DNA of 64,000 nucleotides from Odontesthes bonariensis (Eukaryota; Chordata; Actinopteri; Atheriniformes; Atherinopsidae). Position 1 is the stretch's first letter, and every line of letters begins with the position of its first letter. Position numbers and translations under genes: made by a program. Location of the stretch: the NCBI RefSeq assembly GCF_027942865.1, contig NW_027457389.1, positions 1 through 64,000 of the forward strand, given 5' to 3'. Positions 57,157-64,000 of the stretch are shown in pieces. The notes below the pieces were generated by a model that saw nothing but the letters and a program-made list of their open reading frames with translations, had not been told where the DNA came from and made no database searches.

Positions 57157-57521
57157 TTTTTATGTTTACTGCAAACAAGAAGATAATGTGACATAAAATC
57201 AGCTGTAAAGCTTCTGCATGACTATTTGTTTACAAATATTTTAGGAAATTAAACAAAACGTGTTGGACACATGAACCATTCATTCTTTATTTGCTTGTTT
57301 GCTCCTACAAAACCACAATTTCATATTATGAAAGACATATGCAAATAGACGTACAGTCGGAGCGCACTGCTCCTACCACTATTTCCATATGCAAAGATTG
57401 ACCTCAAAGGTTCTCTTTCTCTTTAAGGGCAGAAATAGCCTTCATTCAACAGTAGGTACACGCAAAAGGGCCCAGAGAGTGTGGGGAAGGCATGCAGCAA
57501 AGGACTTACACGCAGATGAAT
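57157..57521. other. Lectin-type upstream flank with paired octamer sites
   Basis: CATATGCAAAT at 57336-57346 and CATATGCAAAG at 57386-57396, as at 21558 and 21608. No gene seen. Confidence 0.5.
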
Positions 57522-58213
57522 TTAAAGGTGATAGAGAATGGTTGAATGGGGCATTAATCCTTGTTCTGTGATGTGATATGTTGCCAAAAAAAAATTGGTT
57601 GGGTCTGTAATGGCTCAGAACCTCCCTAAAAGGCTCTCTGAAACAGCTGTTACTATGCTGGGTTTAGAATGCGTCTTTTTCCCTTATTGGCGTTGTTTCA
57701 GAGCTTATCTGGCAACCTCATTATGAAATGCAGGTAGGTGTTGGCGCTATTCGGTTGCCGATGCTTGATTGGCTGCCCTTGCTCTCACTGAAAAAGAGCT
57801 ATAGAGTAATACACTGACTGAAAAGAAAGCTCATTCCCTTTAGATGAACAAGCCAGAGCTAACGTGCAATTCTTACAACAGGAATATGGCACAACAGACA
57901 TTTAAAACAAAATAAAATGTGATACTTACAGGCTGTACTGATTGCTGGGGTTGATTTTGTTCAGAATCAGAATCAGAATTCGTTTTATTGCCATTGTTAG
58001 TGAACAGTGTTCACTAACTAGGAATTTGCTGCGGCGTAAGGTGCAAACATGTAACATAGGATATAATAATAATAAATAAAGAATAAAAATATATGAATAT
58101 AAAATGTACAAGGTGTGTACAACAATACACAGTATCCAATATACAGAGCAACAACAGTGCAGCTTCATTAGTGCAATTTTAATGATGGTAAAGTGACTGG
58201 GGCAGGTTATGAG

Positions 58214-58749
58214 TGTCAGGGTCTGTTTTATCTGTTCATGGTTTATTCTGATAGTCTTGTCTGCTTCCTGTTTTATTTTTTCCCTCACTTCCTGTTGTGT
58301 TTCACTTTAGGTTTCTTGACTCCCGTTGTGTGTGATTGCCCATTGTTTTCACCTGTGTTCTGTTTATTTATACCTTTGCTCCCCAGTGTGTCTTTGACCA
58401 GAGACCAAGGGAAAGAAAACTCTGTTTCTTATAGGACAGTAGGGGGCGGACATGCGCCTGAACTGAGCGCTACTCGCCCATAAAGTCTCCAAAGAAGAAG
58501 AAGTGTGTCTTTTTCAGATTGTCTGCGTATTTTTGGTAGCTTTCCGGCGATTTATTCCTTCGTGATTGATTACATTCCTGGTTATTTCGACTCCTTGCTT
58601 GTTTTCTGGATATCCCTTTTGCCTAGCGATTTTGTACCTTTGCCTTACTGACTGCCTTCCCGTGTACCGACTTGGAATAAACTCCCTTTACGTCTACCTC
58701 GTCTGCCTCTGGTCTGCTCTGTGGGTCCACTGTCTGTCTGATTCTGACA
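58214..58749 (+). mobile_element. Solo LTR
   Basis: Starts TGTCAGGGTCTG and ends GATTCTGACA, with the 5 bp duplication ATGAG at 58209-58213 and 58750-58754. It contains TATTTATACC as a TATA-like signal and GGAATAAACTCCC as a poly(A) region. A second small insertion is nested at about 58396-58501. Confidence 0.9.
58396..58512 (+). mobile_element. SINE-like short insertion in the solo LTR
   Basis: About 106 bp bounded by an 11 bp direct repeat AGTGTGTCTTT (58385-58395 and 58502-58512), ending in a GAAGAAGAAG tail after CCATAAAGTCTCC. The direct repeat plus simple tail suggests retroposition. The family is not assigned. Confidence 0.55.
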
Positions 58750-59474
58750 ATGAGGTGTTTATGAAGTGTTCATAAGTCCAACTGCAAGGGGGAAAAAACT
58801 GTTTTTGTGACGGGAGGTTCTGGTCCAAATGGACCGAAGCCTCCTGCCCGAGGGGAGTGGAGCAAATAGAGAAGGGTCAGCTGTGATCCGACCTGCTCGC
58901 CCCATAGTCCTGGAGACGTGCAGGTGGTCATGGATAGATGGGAGGCTGCAGCCGTTCACCTTCTCAGCGGAGCGCACAGCTCGCTGCAGTCTGTCTGTCC
59001 CTGTCGGCACTGACCATCGACTGAGCAAAATTCCGACTGAAGCCTGCTCGGAATCGTGCAAGCTTTGTGAAACTGTACTCCGTGAAATGCGCAGCGCAAA
59101 GGAAAAGTCGGCGGTTACTGGGGATGCTGTTAAAATAAATAAAAGCCATTGATCGCGAACATTGCTTTCCGGGGGAATCGTAGTCCGCTTTCACAGCCTT
59201 GGAAGGCACACCAGTTCCTGTTTCTCGCCGAAGGGCGTGTCTGAAACGGGGTGGCTGTGGATTTGGGTGTGGGGGGGCGATTGCTGAAAAAGTGACGTCA
59301 CTTTTTCACAAAAACGGATTGGGGGATATTCTGGGGGCTATTCAAAAAAGGGGAGTACTTGAAACAGAGGTTCTGACACTTGCTGGCACTTCGTGTGTAC
59401 TCCCCACAGCGGGGAGACTCAGAACTAACACCAAAAACGTGAAAAAGACGATTTTGATTCTCTATCCCCTTTAA

Positions 59475-60260
59475 GTAACATCCCATTCTTAATCCAGAGG
59501 GTTTAATATGGCGCCGGCCCACCCTTTGCAGCTATAACAGCTTCAACTCTTCTGTGAAGCTTTCCACAAGGATTAGGCATGTGTTTATATTTTTTTGGCC
59601 ATTCTTGCAGAAGCTCATCTGTGAGGTCAGACACTGATGTTGGACAGAAGGCCTGGCTCGCAGTCTCCGCTCTAATTCATCCCAAAGGTGTTCTATCGGG
59701 TTGAGGTCAGGACTCTGCAGGCCAGTCGGGTTCTTCCGCACCAAACTGGCTCATCCATGTCTATATGGACCTTGCTTTGTGTCATGTTGGAACAGGAAGG
59801 GGCCATCCCCAAACTGTTTCCACAAAGTTGGGAGCATGAAATGGTCTAAAATCTCTTGGTATGCTGAAGCATTCAGAGTTCCTTTCACTGGAACTAAGGG
59901 GCCAAGCCCAGCTCCTGAACAACAACCCCACACCATAATCCCCCTCCACCAAACTTTGCAGTCAGACAAGTACCGTTCCCCTGGCAACCGCCAAACCCAG
60001 ACTCCTCCATCAGATTGCCAGATGGAGAAGCGTGATTCGTCACTGCAGAGAACGCATCTCCACTGCTCTAGAGTCCAGTGGCGGCGTGCTTTACATCGCT
60101 GCATCCGACGCTTTGCATTGCACTTGGTGATGTGCGGCTTGGATGCAGTTGCCATGGAAACCCATTCCATGAAGCTCTCTACGCGCTGTTCTTGAGCTAA
60201 TCTGAAGGCCACATGAAGGTTGGACGTCTGTAGCGATTGACTCTGCAGAAATTTGGTGAA
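59475..60260 (-). pseudogene. Tc1-like transposase, broken (right copy)
   Basis: Duplicate of the element at 21749, with [35 protein letters not shown] and [13 protein letters not shown] in minus-strand pieces. It lacks the N-terminal helix-turn-helix part owing to a deletion of about 249 bp relative to the left copy. Confidence 0.85.
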
Positions 60261-62922
60261 TGAATTGTCAGAGAATCGTGAAAATATCTTTTGCAATAAT
60301 TAAGGTTAATAGTCCAAATCCATTTATTGATTATAGAGATTTAAAATTACAGAAAGGTACCAAATTCTCCCATCAAAGCAGCTGGAAACAAAGAATTTTT
60401 GTGGTTTCTGATCCAAGAAAGAGATTATTTTAGTTCTCATTTTATGTACATGAGTCTTTTATAAAAAAAAACAGCATTTTCTTTGTCAAATGCACATCTT
60501 TAAGGTTATGTTTTGATTTTATATTTTACTTTAACACCCCACCCCTGCAGCTGAGAAGTCTTTTACTTGCACGTGTGAAGGCAGACATTTAAAACCCTGC
60601 AGGATGCAGTGCTTGGGACGATTTTCATATGCAAAGGCTGACTTTGGTGGAAATCCTTCTTTTGGGGTTGTTTAGTGTCAGTAACTGACGAAAGCTGCTA
60701 AAAGGAGTTAATTTGTTAAAGGTCCAAGTAAGTTCAAGACAACTATGTTTTGAAGATGGTGGTGACTCTTGTCATGTTCAGCAACTTGCACAGAATTCAT
60801 CTTTGCAACCAGCTCCAGAGGCACGTTATACGGTCATATTCTGCCCTTTTTAACAATTTGACACTGTTTTCTGAGGTAGCATTGAGATGTATGAGACAGG
60901 ATTTGCTCAAAATACCTGTTGGTTTAAAGCCCAGTGTCTTTTGTCTTTGCCCTGTTTTGAACCTTCTTTTTTAACCGCCTGTTTTCAGAGTGGGGTCTTT
61001 AGCCCCTCACCCCCCAGCTGTGGGTTGTCTGAATTACAGAACGGAACCATTCAACTAGTTAGCATTCAGTTACCAAAATAATGGTGTAACAATAGTGTTA
61101 GTCTATTAAAAAAATAATTGCAAAAACTTCTTAGATGTTAATATGCATCATCTTCGTTACCTAAGCTGTTAGCGTTAGCTCCTGCTAAAGGAAAAACATG
61201 AATAAACCATGAGGAATTATTTTCTCAGATACTTCCATTTCCCTGCTCTGAAGTTCACGCTCTGAAAGTTGAAACTGATCCCTCTTTGTGGCTTAGTTTC
61301 TTCAGTCCAGTGTTGAAGTGGACCAAGTTGTTAAAACTGTGGTTGCTGCACATGCACAGTCTTTAGCTAACTCTGCTGCAACATTACCCTCAAATATAGT
61401 TTATCCACTGGGCTCTTATATCCTCTGAGGCTGCTGCTGGGTGGAGGATGCTCCTCAGTGCAGCTGACAGCAGAACAATTCCACCAGAAGCTGGCTTGAT
61501 CCATCTGGCAGGGTGGATGTGAGCAGGTGGGGCACAGATGTCAAGGCTTAGCAAAGGAGGAGTGATATATCTTTTGAAATGAAAAGCAATGCCAGAGTTG
61601 TGTTTTTGGGCAGAAAGCGGTTACACTTGCTGCTGACTTTAGACTCCCTAATATCCAGGAGTACACGAGTTGTTGGAAGATGGAGAGGATGCCTAATGCA
61701 CACATTTTAATTTTTCATTCAATTATATTTCATGCATCATAATATTTTTGATTTGCAAAGAGGATAATAAATAATACTTTATAAATCCCAGAATTGGTAA
61801 TTATTAAATAGTTAGTCGTATATCCAAACCTAACAGAGTACAATAATATACAGAAACGGCTAAATGTTAACTGTTTTAGTTTTTTTAGGCTTAAAAATGT
61901 AGTTTTTAACCTGTTGATGGAAACATTGGACATTGTAGTTATTCATTTAACACAAAAAGATAAATGATGCAGCTCTTAAATGCTGTGAGAGTAAGATCTA
62001 AACTCGTGCACATCACAAACACCCTGTTCTGAAGTCATTTTCATATGCAAAGTGTGAAGTCAAAGTTGTTCTTTGAGGATTGTTTACACCATTTGCAAAT
62101 GTTGTTTTTCAAGCTCGCCACTGTTGAATAGAATTGACTATCAAAGCATCATTTAAAGTCTCCTTTATTAAATATTCTACAGACATGTGTAGCCAACATG
62201 CTACTTTTAGGTTGTAATGAAAATAGAACTGTAGTTTGCAATACATTTTAATTGCTACTAAACATCGCTTAAAATGTTATCACGTGTAGAGTCATTATGG
62301 CTGACGTTGAAGCTGTTTCACACTGAAAAAACAGCGGCACACAGCAGAGGGTGCTGCAGAATGGATTTGCAGGATACAGCTCTGCTGTAAACAAACCAAC
62401 ACTCACAATATTTCAGTTGTTCTCAAACAGATGGATACTTCAGTTTTTAGCAAATGTAACTCAAACAGGAGGAAAATATGCATTTGTTAGAGATTAAATT
62501 CATCTGGGGCTTAATAAACACCAGAAAGTGTTTACAGCTACAGAACAGTAGATGGTGCAGGTCTAAAAGAATCGAGGAAACCATTGATGACTGTTTCGAT
62601 GCTACAGGTGTATGAGGATATATAACAAAGTGGAATGATTGTGTTGAAAAAAATCAGGGAAACAAAAGCTCAATATTATTAAAGACGTTGAATGGAAAAT
62701 TAACATTCACTATCACTCAGTATTACGTGTTAAATATGACCCCCTTAAACTGAAAACAATGCAGAACTGAGAAGAAAAAAGCGTCATCACACTTTTTATA
62801 CAGTATTAGGAGTAAATGACTGAACATCGTGCTGTGTTGCAGCTTTCAGGAAGTTGCTCGTGCAGGTTCAAAATTCCCCTAAAAAAAAATGCAAAACAAT
62901 CATTTGGTTATTCAGAGGAGAT
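60261..62922. other. Flank of lectin family 2 (right copy), no gene seen
   Basis: Octamer-like sites at 60626-60636 and 62042-62052. There is extra sequence relative to the left copy at about 61580-61825 (AT-rich, no ORF of note). No gene is supported. Confidence 0.45.
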
Positions 62923-63048
62923 TCAGTGTCTGTGAGTGTTTATTTCAGTATTTGTACCTTTGGCTTTGTTTTGTGTCTCCTTCTCTGGCAGCTTCCTCCA
63001 GGCCAGTCTGACGTCAGTCACACCACGGTTAGCAAGCATTGCACGTAG
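62923..63048 (-). pseudogene. Lectin family 2, last exon (right copy)
   Basis: Same as 29257-29382 with one visible change (DVRLAW instead of DVKLAW). It follows a polypyrimidine acceptor and ends at TGA. Any upstream exons would lie beyond the right edge, so it may belong to a whole gene outside the window; I list it as a fragment. Confidence 0.6.
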
Positions 63049-64000
63049 CTAAAAAAAAAGAAAGAGGAAGGTCAAATTTAAAATGTAAAGCAATGTTTAC
63101 CTTTTTAAATCTTCCCTTTTTTGCTCCGTCTCTCTTATGTTTGGGCCAGCAGACACGCCTTGTCTTGCTTTCCCAGTGGGAGTGACAAACATAATGAACG
63201 TCTACCCTTATCCTCACATAATATCAACTTAATTCTGGCGATTACCCTAAAACAGCTGAATTTTACAGCTCAACTTCTAATGGGTTTGTTTGTCCGTATG
63301 TCCAAAACGTGGTAGTGTGACGATAAAGGAAAAATAAATTGTGATGAGAAATATTTCACTGCCTGTTTTTTACAGTTCAGATGATGTGATGCAAACCTGT
63401 AGCCATGTATTCATCCATTTCTTATTCCTAACCCTTATCATATTTTTATTATTCTTTTTTTTATTGTTATTATTCCTAATCTTAAAGCAGACTTTTCAAG
63501 TCATTTCATTCCAAATCTTTGGTACCCCTAGATTAGTTTTGCACACTTGATAACTCCAAATAGTTTGTGATTAGTTCACAGGGAGGGAGGGAGAGCTTTC
63601 TCTGAGGTGAAGCCTCCTCCTGGGAACCAGAGAATCTGGCTAAACTGTCCTCTGAGCGGCTGAATTCCTGGAGGCTTTCCAGGGGGGAGTGACTCGTGAA
63701 ATGCGCACTGCTCCAGTTGCCTGCTAGGAAGCTACAGCAACACATAAACTAGAAAACAATTTGAAAAACACGCTACTATTACAGCCACATTTCACTGTTT
63801 GGTAAATGTGCACACAGTGTCTGTTTGTGTGAGTCACTCTGTGTTTCTGGGCGGTTTTACCGGCAACATATGGATGCATTTAGTTGTCTTGTGAACAGCC
63901 TGCGGTTCACACTTGTGCTCTTAGTGTTGGAACAGCCTTGGCTTGTAGCTTCAGTCTCCCCACAAAGCCACTGTTGTTCTGGTCCTTGTTCATAAAACTG
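63049..64000. other. Intron or flank of lectin family 2, no gene seen
   Basis: Matches 29383-30329. Short ORFs are shared with the left copy but have no coding features. Confidence 0.5.

Larger units (their letters stand above)
57961..59020 (-). mobile_element. Rex1-like LINE 3' fragment, antisense
   Basis: On the minus strand: a reverse transcriptase C-terminal end with RLQRAVRSAEKVNGCSLPSI and PLPSGRRLRSIWTRTSRHK, then a 3' untranslated region and a TTCTGATTCTGATTCTGA tail. It is interrupted by the LTR at 58214-58749. The 5' boundary is approximate. The C-terminus matches the family of the element at 34880-36540. Confidence 0.8.
57526..59470. mobile_element. piggyBac-like element (TTAA) hosting a LINE, an LTR and a SINE-like insert
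   Basis: Flanked by TTAA at 57522-57525 and 59471-59474, with inverted ends AGGTGATAGAGAATGG and AGGGGATAGAGAATC. The left unit has the empty site (TTAA at 21750-21753 followed by the same GTAACATCCC). No transposase was seen; the element's own sequence is about 57526-57950 and from about 59020 to 59470. Confidence 0.8.
45781..64000. repeat. Segmental duplication block 2, right copy
   Basis: Counterpart of 9512-30329; the window ends inside the match. Confidence 0.9.

Noticed and set aside
57389-57571. 60-codon ORF crossing into the piggyBac-like element
   Set aside because: It spans an insertion boundary and has no counterpart at the empty site.
1-64000. CRISPR arrays, operons, ribosome binding sites or bacterial genes
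   Set aside because: The sequence is vertebrate-like with spliced genes; none of these features is present.
1-64000. tRNA or rRNA genes
   Set aside because: No cloverleaf-like or rRNA-like segment was recognised; a tRNAscan run would be needed to exclude short ones.

Overview
This window is eukaryotic and almost certainly from a teleost fish. It has short GT/AG introns, tandem C-type lectin genes of a fish type, and many vertebrate-style transposons: hAT, piggyBac-like, Tc1/mariner, Harbinger, Rex1-like and restriction-endonuclease LINEs, and Tf1/sushi-like LTRs. I could not assign a species.

The host genes are a minus-strand cluster of secreted double-CTLD lectins. Each has five coding exons: signal peptide, CTLD1, CTLD2, a linker exon and a lysine-rich C-terminal exon. 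Copies B (5255-7886), C (10950-13257) and E (47209-49214) read as intact. Copy D (38049-40002) has a stop codon in CTLD1. Copy A shows only its first coding exon (227-266) at the left edge. An orphan exon 1 (F) lies at 57117-57156. Copies A, C, D and E have a 5' untranslated exon behind a TATA box and an octamer-like CTTTGCATATG element. A second, more diverged lectin family is represented only by 3' exons (29257-29382 with 34115-34206, and 62923-63048).

The window is a tandem segmental duplication. Bases 1-3819 match 39735 to about 45780, and 9512-30329 match 45781-64000. The left unit has an extra lectin (B, about 3820-9511). Insertions specific to one unit date themselves against an empty site in the other: a hAT at 2269-2887, an LTR element at 42309-45270, and a piggyBac-like element at 57526-59470. 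Both units share a 5.5 kb LINE (15316-20796 and 51288-56811) with the same internal Harbinger element and the same disabling mutations.

Region by region: 1-13.3 kb lectins A, B and C; 14-20.9 kb Tc1 scrap, AT-rich repeat and LINE; 20.9-21.4 kb a single-copy membrane/coiled-coil ORF; 21.7-22.7 kb a dead Tc1; 23.3-27.3 kb a left-only block with hATs; 27.3-34.2 kb lectin-family-2 exons with a transposon nest in the intron; 34.9-36.5 kb a Rex1-like LINE split by a hAT; 38-40 kb lectin D; 42.3-45.3 kb a young LTR element; 47-49 kb lectin E; 51-57 kb the second LINE copy; 57.5-59.5 kb a nest of four elements; 59.5-64 kb Tc1 and flank.

The two strongest observations are these. (1) Lectin paralogues are nearly identical except for a short amino-acid-rich difference block at the ligand-binding end of each CTLD. 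(2) The young LTR element has identical LTRs and a 12-base match between its predicted transcript 5' end and its primer site, which is the Tf1/sushi self-priming layout, yet it encodes only a tandem-repeat protein.
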